Below are positions 12,165 through 22,692 of a stretch of 64,000 nucleotides of DNA, piece by piece. The translations under genes and the position numbers were made by a program. This DNA is from Rhizophagus irregularis (lineage: Eukaryota; Glomeromycota; Glomeromycetes; Glomerales; Glomeraceae). The number at the start of each line of letters is the position of its first letter. The first letter of the stretch is position 1. Location: assembly GCF_026210795.1 (NCBI RefSeq), contig NC_089432.1, forward strand, positions 248,001-312,000. The letters run 5' to 3'. Under the pieces are notes generated by a model. It was not told the DNA's origin. It saw only the letters and a program-made list of their open reading frames with translations, and searched no databases.

Positions 12165-12224
12165 CGTTAACGACAACTTCGCAAATAATATTTTCAAAAA
12201 TGGCAAGAATGCACTTGATATAAT

Positions 12225-12562
12225 GTAGATATTAACATTTAAAGAAAATAACATGATGTCCATATAAGTAAAATAAAAAAAATAATAAGGGGCGTCAAAT
12301 CGTGATCCCAAACCAATTGGCTGTGTATCATGATAAAATGTGTAACGAGAGATCAGGATTAAATGAATTACATAATGTTCCTAACCTCATCTAAAAAAGG
12401 AGAGATAAACATGTTATTTCGTACACAAACTCTGTGATTGCTATCTTTGTTCGACCAATGTACTACTCAATAGTTCGATTGTACTACAGTACCTCCTTAC
12501 ATAAAAAGAATAATTATTCACAAGATAAGTCCTTATTTTTTACTCTTCTAGATAATACTGAA
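12225..12562. repeat. Upstream region duplicated at 36293-36608
   Basis: Shared blocks include attaacatttaaagaaaata, aaggggcgtcaaatc, aaaaaaggagagat and catgttatttcgt followed by acacaaactctgtgatt. Similarity continues into the coding region, so gene and promoter were copied together. Confidence 0.7.
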
Positions 12563-13501
12563 ATGGAATTTGTCAACAAATATTGTGAAACAGTTAACGA
12601 TCTTCAAATATCAAATAAAATAAATGTTGATAAACATACCATTAATAATTCATCATGTACGGAATTATTTCAAATCATCCAACATTTTAGTAAAATAAAT
12701 ATGAAAGAAGTAGAACCTTCAATTAAAAATATTAATGAAACCATATTTGAAGGAGATTTAATACTTATAGTTGATGAATTGGTTAATCTTATTTTTAAGG
12801 AGATGAATGAAGAGAAAGATTATAAAATAATAAAGAAACATGTTTATAATTATATAAATAATCATGAGACAAATTCACAAGAAATCTACAACTGTATTTT
12901 AAATAATCAAAATGATTCAAATAATTCTATCTATCTACTTGGATATTTTAATTATCATGGAATTGAAACCAATATTAATAAGCAAAAAGCGTTCAAACTA
13001 TATGAAAAAGCAGCAGAATTAGAAAACATTGCAGCTCAATTTAGTTTTATTAATATTTGTATCTACGAAAAAGGTAATGAAAAATATCATATTAAAGCTT
13101 TTGAATTATCAGAAAAATTAGCTGAAGGAGTGAATCCAAGTGCATTAAATACTTTAGGATATTGTTATGAGAATGGAGTTGGAACTGATATTGATGAACA
13201 AAAAGCGTTTGAGTTATATCAAAAATCGGCAGATTTAGGAAATTCAAATGGAATAAATAACTTAGGGTGGTGTTATGATAGTGGGTTTGGAACTGATTCT
13301 AATAAGAAAAAAGCATTTGAATTATATCAAAAGGCTGCAAATCTAGGAAATTGTTTAGCACAATATAATATTGCTTTAATGCATGAAAAAGGGGAAGGTA
13401 CTGAAAACGATATAGATAAAGCAATTTATTGGTATGGAAAATCGGCTGCACAAGGAGATCCAGTTGCTCAAAATAAACTATTCAATCTTTTAGAAGAATG
13501 A
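12563..13501 (+). CDS. Sel1-repeat protein, 312 aa, 5 repeats
   Basis: The open frame extends upstream to 12434, but the ATG at 12563 (MEFVNKYCET) is chosen because the duplicate at 36609 keeps the same ATG and because other family members start at a similar distance before the linker KEVEPSIKNI. Five Sel1 repeats follow; the last carries the family's terminal signature AIYWYGKSAAQG. The second repeat (AQFSFINICIYEKG) is the most diverged. Probable kinase-free scaffold protein, and the only intact plus-strand Sel1 gene in the window. The copy at 36609-37766 is a pseudogene. Confidence 0.88.
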   Translation: MEFVNKYCETVNDLQISNKINVDKHTINNSSCTELFQIIQHFSKINMKEVEPSIKNINETIFEGDLILIVDELVNLIFKEMNEEKDYKIIKKHVYNYINNHETNSQEIYNCILNNQNDSNNSIYLLGYFNYHGIETNINKQKAFKLYEKAAELENIAAQFSFINICIYEKGNEKYHIKAFELSEKLAEGVNPSALNTLGYCYENGVGTDIDEQKAFELYQKSADLGNSNGINNLGWCYDSGFGTDSNKKKAFELYQKAANLGNCLAQYNIALMHEKGEGTENDIDKAIYWYGKSAAQGDPVAQNKLFNLLEE

Positions 13502-13944
13502 ATTTAAATATGATAAGGTTTTATTTTATTTTTGAAATTAAGTTTTGCATTTTATTATTGATATAAATAATTTCTTCAATTTTTAAATTGAAGAAATTAA
13601 ACTATAATTATACAACCAATAAACTTTCATTCAGTTAAATTGCATTAATATTCAATGCAAGAGGTATTTCCCGATTTCATAGTGCATGGAATTTTTTTTT
13701 AAAATTATATAGGTTATATACGGTAATAGCAATAAAAGAAATAAATGAATTATTGTTAATAATTTTTTTCCTATTATTTGATTAACGTTTAATATTAATT
13801 AAAACAAGTAATTTTAATTAAATTATAATATTTAACAAAAAGGATATCAATAGATCAGCTATGGAATTGCAATTTGAAAGACAAATCTAAATTAAAGGAA
13901 ATAGATTTAATTGGATAAATTACTCATTTTTTGTTTAACGTGAT

Positions 13945-14675
13945 GCGAGGTTATCATGTGATTTTCGTATTGAAATGTGTGAATCACCTTTTTACACGAA
14001 CTTTTAATATTTTAAATCGGATTTTTAATAAATATATAAATATTCCACCAAAAATTTACAATACGTATTTTATTTTTTTTTTGTTACTTTTTTGTAAAAA
14101 TCATTAAATTTTCTTTTTACATGAATTTTTAATATTTTTTGAACAATATTTTTTATACAGAGTGGATTAGAGGCGGACTTTTTTTTTTTGAATGTTAATT
14201 TGTTGCCCAGTGATGATTTTAAAGACGATCAAAAGCCCATTTGATTTTCCATAATTAATGATGTTATTTTCATAGCGCGACAAATTAATGCAGTTTAATA
14301 TTCCAAAAAAAGTCCTCATGGTGACTTTTGTCACTCCACTATATCAATATAAATATAAAAAAAAAATTTTACATATAAAACTATTAGGTGAATATTTTTA
14401 AACATTTAATTTTATGATTCATAAAAAAGATCAGGTTTAAAAATATATGTAAAAAGGTGATTCAAATAATTTTTATATAAAAATCTAAAAATCCCATATA
14501 ATTAATATTAACGTTAATTGGTATTGATTTTGAATTTTTGATGATTCACAAAAAAAAAACTGATATAAATTCGTGTAAAAAAAAGGGATTCACATTTTCA
14601 ATACGAAAAATCGTATACGATTTACGATTACGTACGTAACTTAAGTATTTTGAGTGGATAGTTGACAACCTCGGC
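13945..14675. mobile_element. Large foldback element, about 730 bp
   Basis: The left arm near 13947-14001 (gaggttatcatgtgattttc, then gtattgaaatgtgtgaatca, then cctttttacacgaa) is mirrored on the other strand at 14563-14672 with some substitutions. Shorter inner copies of tttttacatgaatttttaat occur at 14116 and, inverted, near 14448. The centre holds another inverted repeat (14161-14341). No coding capacity. Confidence 0.6.
14161..14341. mobile_element. Inner MITE nested in the foldback
   Basis: Ends AGTGGATTAGAGGCGGAC... and ...GTCACTCCACT share AGTGGA and an inner GGACTTTTTTT / AAAAAAAGTCC pair. It is less AT-rich than its host. Arms are imperfect, so the call is tentative. Confidence 0.4.
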
Positions 14676-15279
14676 AAATCGGATTTTCTCAATACGGTAA
14701 TAATGCAATAATTCAACCCCGATATACCGTAGATATTTAAATCTTCAGGAGCTTGTTATTTAATTATTAATATAATAAATGTTTTAAATCGGAAGGAATA
14801 TGTGAAAAATTATTTCACGAGTAATTTAATACAGCATATAAATTTAATTAAATTCATGAGAGTAAACACACATATATATATACATATAGAAATGAGTAAA
14901 TAAAAGGATTTTTTTTTATTTAATTGATGGTCTGAGGATTTCCACAATATAGTACGTACCCTATAAAAAAAATTCCGAAAAAACTCTCATTTTTCTGAAA
15001 AATATTTTATAGGGGTATAGTAGATGACCTCTGGAAACGTAATCCACCTGTGATTCCAATAGGTTTCTTCCAAAATCAGTAAAAATACGGAGTTATTATC
15101 TGAGGGGACAAGAGTTGGAGTTTGACTCTTCGATCTTATTTCTGTACTCGGACAAAAGCTATATAGCACTTTTCGAACAGCAGGAGATATTAGATGGAAC
15201 CCATATCCGCATAGTCAAACTTATTCTCTCATCTGAACAGATTAATATTTTTCAAAGTTTCGAAATTCATCCAATCCAA

Positions 15280-15900
15280 CGAAACCGATATCTACAAATA
15301 AAAGAAAAATAAGATTTATTTTTTAAAAAAAAAGGTAAAAAAAGTTTCGAAGTGAAACGAAACATCGAAGCATACCTATCCAACGCGTAAGAACCATAAC
15401 CGACATCAAATAAAAGAAAAAAATGTTAATTAAATTTTAAAAAAAAAATTAAAGAAATTTTGAAACGAAATTTCGAAACTCACCTACCCAAAGCCAAAGA
15501 ATCGAAGCTGATATCTACAAATAAAATAAATTTAAATAAAAAAATAAAGTCTCTGAAACTTCGAAACTCAGATATCCAATGCCCAAGAATCAAAGCCGAT
15601 ATCTACAAATAAAAAAAATTAATTAAATTTTTAAAAAAAAAAATTAAAGAAATTTTGAAACGAAACTTTGAAACTTACCTATTCAGCGTCCAAGAATCTA
15701 AAACCAATATCTATAAAATAAAAGAAAAAAAAATAATAGAGATAAATTAATTTTTTAAGAAAGTTTCGCTTCGTAACTCACTTATCCAAAGCACTTATCA
15801 AATTGAAACTAATACAAAAAAAAATAGTTAGTATATGCTTATACACCTTTATTTAATAAATAAATATATTTTAACTTACTGGGAGTCGAGAACCTAAAAA
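15280..15900 (-). repeat. Array of about six exon-like units on the minus strand
   Basis: Units recur at spacings of about 80-116 bp. On the minus strand each reads: A/T-rich tract, TTTTATTTGTAG, a core of 27-32 nt resembling ATATCGGCTTTGATTCTTGG + GCATTGGATAG, then GTAAGT or GTGAGT and TTTCGAAG. Each core therefore sits between a good acceptor and a good donor, like a short exon in a short intron. Core lengths of 27, 31 and 32 nt do not keep a common reading frame, and some units have lost a splice site, so protein coding is doubtful. Upstream on the same strand, 15880-15960 has two more AG|...|GT segments. Confidence 0.55.
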
Positions 15901-16764
15901 AATGAAAAAAAGAAACGTTAGTACGTTTCTTCAACACAATTGAACGTCATATATTATACCAAGAGTTCGGTAACCTAAAAAAAAAAAATTTTTTTTTTAA
16001 AAAAATAGAAATGAAACCGTTTTAGATTATCAACGATCAGTTAAAAAACTGATCAGAGCTTAACTGAATAAAGAAATGCCGCAGTTTTGGTATTTGAGAC
16101 AGAGCTCCGAAAGGGTCGGTAATTGACTTGACCCGAAAATTATTAAGAAATTCAAAAAAAAACGTTTCCAACGTTGTTGAAAAACGTTGCGAAAACGTTT
16201 TTTAGATAATTAAAAAAACGTTCTTATTTATTTTTTATTTAAATATAAAAATATTATTTAAAATTCATGATATTGTATAAATACATTTTCTAAAGTATAT
16301 TTTACACATTTACATAAAATCCATGTTGAGTCCTTAAAATAATATAAAATAGTGTATGTAAATTTTATATAGAATTTTCATATAAAACTCCTACACAAAA
16401 AATAAAGGTATGATGATAAAATTAAGTTACTAAAAAATTTGCATAATTAACTCAATTATGGTTAAAAAATATTTATTATAAATTCAAAATGTCATGATTT
16501 TATTAGAAATGAACAAGTTCAAAATAAATCACATTTCATATATTTTACATTTTATAATCCTAACTCCCCTTTAAACATGTTTGTAAAAAAAAAAATAAGT
16601 TTCATTCTATCTAAAACATAAAAATAATGAATTATGTGATTTCAAAGGTACTGAACTTATTGCACAATTCATTTTAATAACTATGTCATTCCTAATATTG
16701 AAACATACTGTATTATAATGCAAAAAAAAAAAAATAAATAAATAATGGATACTAATCTAGCTAG

Positions 16765-17530
16765 TTATTTTTTTTTATTTTTTAAAACAATTTGAAAAAC
16801 TTCAAAGTCATCTGCTTTAAATCTTGCTGGCATACCAACTTCAGGATAAGAAGAGACAGAACTATTTTGAATTGAATTGCTACACCACTCATTATTATTA
16901 AAAAATAAGTCAATACTACCGCCAAATGCTGGACTAACAGATGGACAATTTCGTATAGAATATTGATTATCGTTACTATAACTTACTTTTGCATTTTGAA
17001 GGTCATTTTTATCTATAAATGAGAATAATAGGCTATCATAAGTAGATTCCCATGCATTACGCGAATCCCAATAAAGTGGATTATATCCTCCAACTATTTG
17101 TTCTGAATTTGTGATTTTTACTATAACAATTGTAACACCTTTATTATCACATTTAGTATGAAATGCTGCAACTGTATTACAATCCCTACTAGCACGATAA
17201 ATTAAATTAAAATTATAAGGAATATTTTTTTCATTATAATGAAACTGATTTTTCATTTCAATCCAACTAGAAAAAATAGCAAAATGTTTGTTATTTATGA
17301 TAATAGAATCATAAATACATTTTAGTTTCCTAGGGGTTGTATATTATTAACATTTAATTGATTATCTGGAGTCATATGAAAAGCAAGTATATTATCAATT
17401 AAATCCTCTGGCATTATTTTTTAAAGGGTATACTTTAGCAATAAAGTCAGCAGAAGGAATATGATAAAATCTTATCAATGGAGTAAATCTATAAATAGTT
17501 CTCTCCATAATCACAATTTCTTTTAAAGAA
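16765..17530 (-). pseudogene. TLDc-domain protein, truncated and frameshifted
   Basis: The last 163 codons (from 17256) are open and form most of a TLDc domain: FNLIYRASRDC, then CDNKGVTIVIVKITNSEQIVGGYNP, and near the end FGGSIDLFF and DDFEVFQIV. TLDc domains are linked to oxidative-stress protection and, in other eukaryotes, to V-ATPase binding; in this group they usually follow BTB and BACK/Kelch-like domains. Upstream, the same strand keeps recognisable pieces in other frames (KLKCIYDSIIINNKHFAIFS, then PEDLIDNILAFHM, then ERTIYRFTPLIRFYHI), which need frame changes near 17330 and 17410. The BTB part is absent. If translated from the ATG at 17256 it would give only a partial TLDc fold. 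Confidence 0.75.
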
Positions 17531-17650
17531 CGATGTATTACACAACGTTTGGTCGTTTTATTTTATAAAGGAAATCACATGAAAATCACATAATTATGCA
17601 ATGTTGTTATTCACGTGTTTATCGCTGTTTTCAATTTGGTGCGATCATAG

Positions 17651-18158
17651 AGGGCGGACATGCTTATTATCACCTGACGATCATTAATCAATTTAATAAT
17701 ATACCTGCCGATCATTTAACGCTCAATATTAACTTAAACTACTTATAAATTTGAAGATACATTAATATCTGAAATTTTCAATTGGAGCAAAATCAATAGA
17801 TCTATGTGTTATGTGATAAAATCGAATAATCGCACTAAAAATTGATGGCAGAAGATGAATATGCATGGCAGAAGTTTAAAACTTTGCATAGATATTCTTT
17901 ACATCATACAGGTTTTTTACTTGTAAAGAATTCAGCTAATTATAACATTTGCTTATTAAAAATTAAAAGGTTATTACTTATGAAAGTTAGCCAGTAATGA
18001 TTTGATTTGGATAAAAATCTATTTAATTAAAACTTGATATAAAATAAGATTTTCAGTAATATTCTGATATATAAAAAATATAACGGCACTAGTGATAAAA
18101 TTGTGAATGATCGGCAAATGATCGGCAAAAGTGAAGTGATAAAATGAAGATGTCCCCT
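17651..18158. mobile_element. Inner inverted-repeat element 1
   Basis: Left end agggcggacatgcttattat and subterminal gatcatt repeats are mirrored by ataaaatgaagatgtcccct and paired gatcggcaaa motifs at the right end. It begins right where the left arm of the outer element stops. About 508 bp, non-coding. Confidence 0.5.
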
Positions 18159-18402
18159 AAAAATAATCAATTTTTAAAAATTTGTGAATACCCGTGATTT
18201 TTTAAATAATCATCTAGAAAAGGGTTGATTACCTATGATTACCGGGGAAATCATGGAAAATTCCCAATAATTTGAGTAGTTTACTTATAAAAATCTGTTA
18301 TTGTTACACAAAAGTTAAAAAACTTGCTTATCAACTATTTTCTATATGATTTTTTAGGAAAATCATGGGTATTCACAAAAATTTTGATAATCATATTTTT
18401 AT
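18159..18402. mobile_element. Inner inverted-repeat element 2
   Basis: aatttgtgaatacccgtgat near 18177 is mirrored by atcatgggtattcacaaaaa near 18362; arms are about 40 bp with mismatches. It directly abuts element 1. Confidence 0.55.
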
Positions 18403-18822
18403 GGGAGTGCTAGCTGTGATCGCACTAAATTGAAAACAGCAATAAATCAACTTATACCATAGGTTGTAAAAATGGTTATTTGTAATATACCAGAAATTAA
18501 TGTTTAATCGCAGCAAATTTTGGCACCATTTTCCAAAAATGTGTTTACTTTGAAAGTAAAATTAAAAGTATTCAAATTTAACATAAGACCTTACAAACAA
18601 AAAAATATAATTACTTCCAGAGTTATTAAAAATAATTTTTATTTAATTTAGAAGAAATCATAAAAATAAAAATGTATATTAAATTTTTTTATTAAATAAT
18701 ATAATTTGGTCTGTAGTCCGTAGTCCGTACAATACTGGTACATAATTAGCGTTATTAATTATAAGTTGTTAAATAAAGAATGAAACTACATAAAAACATG
18801 ATAAACTATATAGTAAAATAAT

Positions 18823-19186
18823 TTAAAATTTAATTAATTGGTAAGTAGGAGACCTAGTTTTATAAGAATTATATTCAATAGCATCACTGCTAAAATTCAA
18901 ATATACTCTTCTAGCATCATCAGATAATTCTTTCCACTTTTCAGTTGCAAGCTTGGAAAGAGTTGATCTAAGAAAGCTATATTTATGAAGTACTTCATAT
19001 TCTTTTTTAATGACAAAACAAGAAAATGTTGACCTTGAAAATGTAAGTTTTGGATCGAAACTGTTGAATGAGAATTTTATTGGATGATTTACTGTTTGAA
19101 TATTCTTATAAATAATTTTATGTATTATTAGCTAGTTCGACTGCAGAAGTTGCAGTAGTTAAAATTATATTCTTTTCTTGTGACAT
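18823..19186 (-). pseudogene. HMG-box-like (MATA-HMG type) small gene, probably broken
   Basis: From the ATG at 19186 the frame gives about 23 codons and stops. One nucleotide out of phase it continues from KIIYKNIQTVNHPIKFSF through SFLRSTLSKLATEKWKELSD and DARRVYLNFSSDAIEY to a stop at 18823. The order xxLSKLxxxKWKELSxxxRxxYxxxxxxA fits helices 2 and 3 of an HMG box, a DNA-binding domain widely duplicated in this fungal group. The helix 1 part is weak. A short intron could explain the phase change near 19130, but no convincing splice sites were seen, so I favour a pseudogene. Confidence 0.4.
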
Positions 19187-20421
19187 AATTTTTTTTTTAA
19201 AAGAAAATGTTACAATTTCTTGAAAGAAAATAAATTTATTGTGGACGAACGGACTAAAAATTCCTATTGTTAATCCTTTATAGTTTATATTATGTGCGAG
19301 TTACACAGAGAAGTGTTTTACTTTGGTTACTCAGGTTAAATTGATTGAAAATCTTAAAAATTTTATCATATTGACGAATAACAAAAAAAATTTTTTCCTA
19401 CAAATAACAAAAATATTGATAAAAAATTTTACTAACCATTAATCCCATCTTTATTTCTAATATGTTGATAAATAACAATAAAATTATATTATCATTAAGC
19501 GCGCCCATTTATCGTTAAATTGTCTCCGCAGTAAAATCTCAATTCTCGCAATAAGTAACGTGGCTTAGACCAAATTTATTTATAATAATAGACAAGATGG
19601 ATAGTCGATCTACAATCTCTTTTTTTTTTTAAAAAAAAAAATTTTTTTATTTTATGACCGAATTTTAATTAAATTTTTATTCCTTATTCAACTTTAAAAA
19701 TATTTCATTTGAAATAATCATATAATATTCTCAATATCTGAATTCTGAAACAAAATAAAAACAATTATGATTTATTTATCACAAACTTGATTCAGACAAA
19801 CATATTTTAATAACATATTCCATTTTATATAAATATATTCTATAAATATTTTACATATTAACATTACATATTTAACACTTACATCATTATATTACCACAT
19901 TAACTCCTTATCATACAACATAGAAACTTTTTAAAATTTACCCTTATTACTCCAATTAATTTATTTATTAATAGTACGATATTTACAAAAATGATATAAA
20001 ATGAGTAAACAATTTACAAAATGAAATCTATTTAAATCAAAAACTAAATTGATCTCACATTACCATCATCATCTTTCGGACAAATGATCCTAATAATAAT
20101 AACAGCACTGAGATGGCATTGATCAAGGCGAATCCATCTCGCAATTTATTACTTACGGCATGTATTTTATGACCTATATTATCGTAGCATGGCTATGAAA
20201 AATGGGATGCCTATGAAGAAATCAACATAAGTTTATAAAGCATCTATTAGTTCTTCAATTCTAATGAATTCTGAAAAAGCAATATTGTTAATATTACAAA
20301 AGTTTCTGACAACATAATTCGATCACATAGAAACTACATTTCATTTCACGTTACTTTTGGCTCGAGTATGCAAATAGAAATTTTTGAAAAGAAAATAATA
20401 GCCCTAGAATGCTTAAGTATT
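19187..20421. other. No supported gene
   Basis: AT-rich sequence. On the minus strand, 20055-20173 could be a terminal exon (AG at 20175-20174, then a frame with a hydrophobic stretch AISVLLLLLGSF and a stop), but no partner exon was found. Confidence 0.25.
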
Positions 20422-20558
20422 AGTTATTTACTGATCTAGTAGTATATAAATGGCCATTATACTAAACTAGATCAGTAAATAACTTTTTTATCATCCTAGA
20501 TATACTAATTGGTCCGCCAGTTTATAACTGGCGGAAAAAATCCTAAATACCAATTAGT
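20422..20558. repeat. Cluster of perfect palindromes
   Basis: Three perfect inverted pairs in 137 bp: AGTTATTTACTGATCTAGT (20422-20440) with its inverse at 20466-20484; ACTAATTGGT (20504-20513) with ACCAATTAGT (20549-20558); and, inside that pair, TCCGCCAGTT/AACTGGCGGA (20513-20535) with a 3-nt loop. It looks like two adjacent foldback elements able to form cruciforms. Confidence 0.7.
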
Positions 20559-20977
20559 AGCCACGTGATAATAAAAGTTATAAATATAGGAAAGAATGGT
20601 ACGGATAACAAAATTTTCTACAGTATATAATTACGTTAAAGTGAATTGTTGCTACATTTTTTTTATTTTTTTCCCTCTTTTATTCAATTTTATTTAATTT
20701 ACTAATGTATGGATTATTGAACTCAGTATTCATCTTGTCATTATATATAAATAAATAGCTAAAGTTTATTCTGAAAGAAACTGACAAAATTGAAAATTAT
20801 AAACAATAAAATTATTTAGCTTGTAATAATATAAAAATTTATATAATAAATATAATGTTCAAATTAAAATGTGATTTACTTATTAATAAATTTAGAATAA
20901 CTAATTATTTTGCATTAATTTATTGATTAATTATAATAAATATATAAATACAAAAATTTTTTAAATTATAGAATCCT

Positions 20978-21150
20978 GAAATCCTGATTAATAAGGACAT
21001 CATATGTCCGAATTCTGGTGAACCAGCATTATATTTGGCCCAAATTATAACTATGGGCAACCTATTAAATAATAATAATAACACTGTGTGTCTGAAATCC
21101 TATTAAAAAGGACATCATATGTTCGAGTTTTGGCGGGTCAGCATAATTCC
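20978..21150. repeat. Direct repeat, two copies 116 bp apart
   Basis: aaggacatcatatgtccgaa (first) and aaggacatcatatgttcgag (second), each preceded by gaaatcct and followed by CAGCAT. Two diverged copies of one unit. Confidence 0.6.
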
Positions 21151-21168
21151 ACATGAATTTTTCAATAT

Positions 21169-21370
21169 TAGCCCTGTTCAAAATCGTTCGGTTGCATTTT
21201 TCGATCAGTCAGGAATAAAGCAATCTTATTGGTAGAAAAAGTTCGATCCAAAAACCTAAAAAAATATTGGCCTAAAAGATCGGTCACGCAAACAAATGCA
21301 GCAGATCCGTCCAATCAAATTAAACCACAACCGACCAAAAAATGCGACCGAACGATTTTGAACAGGGCTA
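21169..21370. mobile_element. MITE, 202 bp, arms of about 35 bp
   Basis: TAGCCCTGTTCAAAATCGTT + CGGTtGCATTTTT at the left is mirrored almost perfectly at the right end. The ends are compatible with a TA or an ATT target duplication. Well preserved, so probably young. Confidence 0.8.
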
Positions 21371-21494
21371 TTGGGTAGTGTTGTAAAGTTCGGCCTAAGT
21401 TATGTAGTAGCCTATGAGAAACAGGGACCAAGTGAGTTGCCCATTGGTCGGATTGGGCCGCCTATATAAGGTTATAATATATATACTTGTGACA

Positions 21495-21570
21495 TAAAAT
21501 GACAAGTCATTTGTCATTTGTCATTTGAATTTCAAATGATCAGTCATTTAAGTCATTTGATCAATATTAA
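21495..21570. repeat. gtcatttg short-repeat tract
   Basis: Several direct and inverted copies of gtcatttg/caaatgac in 75 bp. A similar tract occurs at 53757-53875, suggesting a shared element family. Confidence 0.5.
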
Positions 21571-22138
21571 ATATTTTGAAAGTTTTTATCAATAATCTTA
21601 TTTAATATAATATACTGTAAAGTAACAAAATATAAAAAAAATCTTGTTTGTCTATGTAACAAAAAATTTTTTCATAGTGGCAAAAGATTTTTATATTACG
21701 TGATTTATAATTTATATTTAACGAAAGAAATCAAATAATTTACTAATTTTGCAATTTCTTGCCTTAACGATCAACTCAAATTTACTGGCCAACCAAATGA
21801 GTCATACTGAGGCTTCTTTTAAGTACTAACATTTCTGCATAATTAGCAGTCTTGAATCAAAATTATCCATATAAATTTTATTTAACATTAATTTTCACGC
21901 ACATATCTTGTTTTATTTTAGCATTATAATTTAAAGTATAATTATAAACTAAAATTAAAAAATTATGCTATATAGTAAAAATGCAAAATACAAGTCAAAA
22001 TTTGGATTATTTAGCTGAAATTGCTTTTTAATATTTGATATATCAATGTAATTTTTTTATTGGCTTATTTCTAAATTTGTATGGAGTGGTGAAGAATAAT
22101 AATGTAACAACAAATTTAATCAACCTAATGATATTATT

Positions 22139-22283
22139 GTCCGAAGCGTAGCGGAGGAAATTAACAGTTAGACATATTGTAATGTCTGTCCGCACGCGTG
22201 ATTAACCAATAAGATGTATTATTGATTATTATCACGTGATCAGATTTTTCGGTGATGCGTGATTTTAAACGAGTGCTTCGGAC
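22139..22283. mobile_element. MITE, 145 bp, GTCCGAAGC ends
   Basis: Perfect 9-bp arms GTCCGAAGC and GCTTCGGAC, flanked on both sides by ATT (possible 3-bp target duplication). The interior is less AT-rich than surrounding DNA. Possible decayed relatives lie near 3148 and, with GTCCGG ends, at 50479-50610. Confidence 0.65.
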
Positions 22284-22692
22284 ATTACAACGGATCCCGT
22301 TACCTAATATATAATAATAGTTATGTAAAATGATTTATGAAAAAAAAATAAATAAATGACTAGGTCATTTCTGAACACTGCCTTAGTGGGGTAACCTAGT
22401 ATCGATTTACTGATTTAAACATACATGAAATAAATTTTAGCAAAACAGTTTAGTCAATTTTCAACTAGATTTTATAGATTTCATCTATAATTTAAGCTAA
22501 AAACACCTATATGAAATTTAACTGAAATGGACTATTTCAATTTCAACTAGTAATAAGATTTACTTTCAAAGAGAAAACATAAAATATATTTATTCAATTT
22601 TTATAATTGATTACAAACTGGTCTATTTAATACATTATTCATAATTTCCAATAATTCCAGTGATCAAATTATAAAACTAATGTAATATTAAA

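Larger units (their letters stand above)
17617..18448. mobile_element. Outer inverted-repeat element hosting two others
   Basis: Arms gctgttttcaatttggtgcg at 17624 and, inverted, cgcactaaattgaaaacagc at 18421 (one mismatch over the shared stretch). Two further inverted-repeat elements lie inside, back to back. Confidence 0.65.

Noticed and set aside
12434-12562. N-terminal extension of the Sel1 gene at 12563
   Set aside because: It starts with GTG, and the paralogous pseudogene conserves the downstream ATG (MEFVNKY) instead.
21240-21262. GTTCGATCC, tRNA T-loop-like
   Set aside because: It lies inside the 21169-21370 MITE and no acceptor or anticodon stem can be drawn around it.
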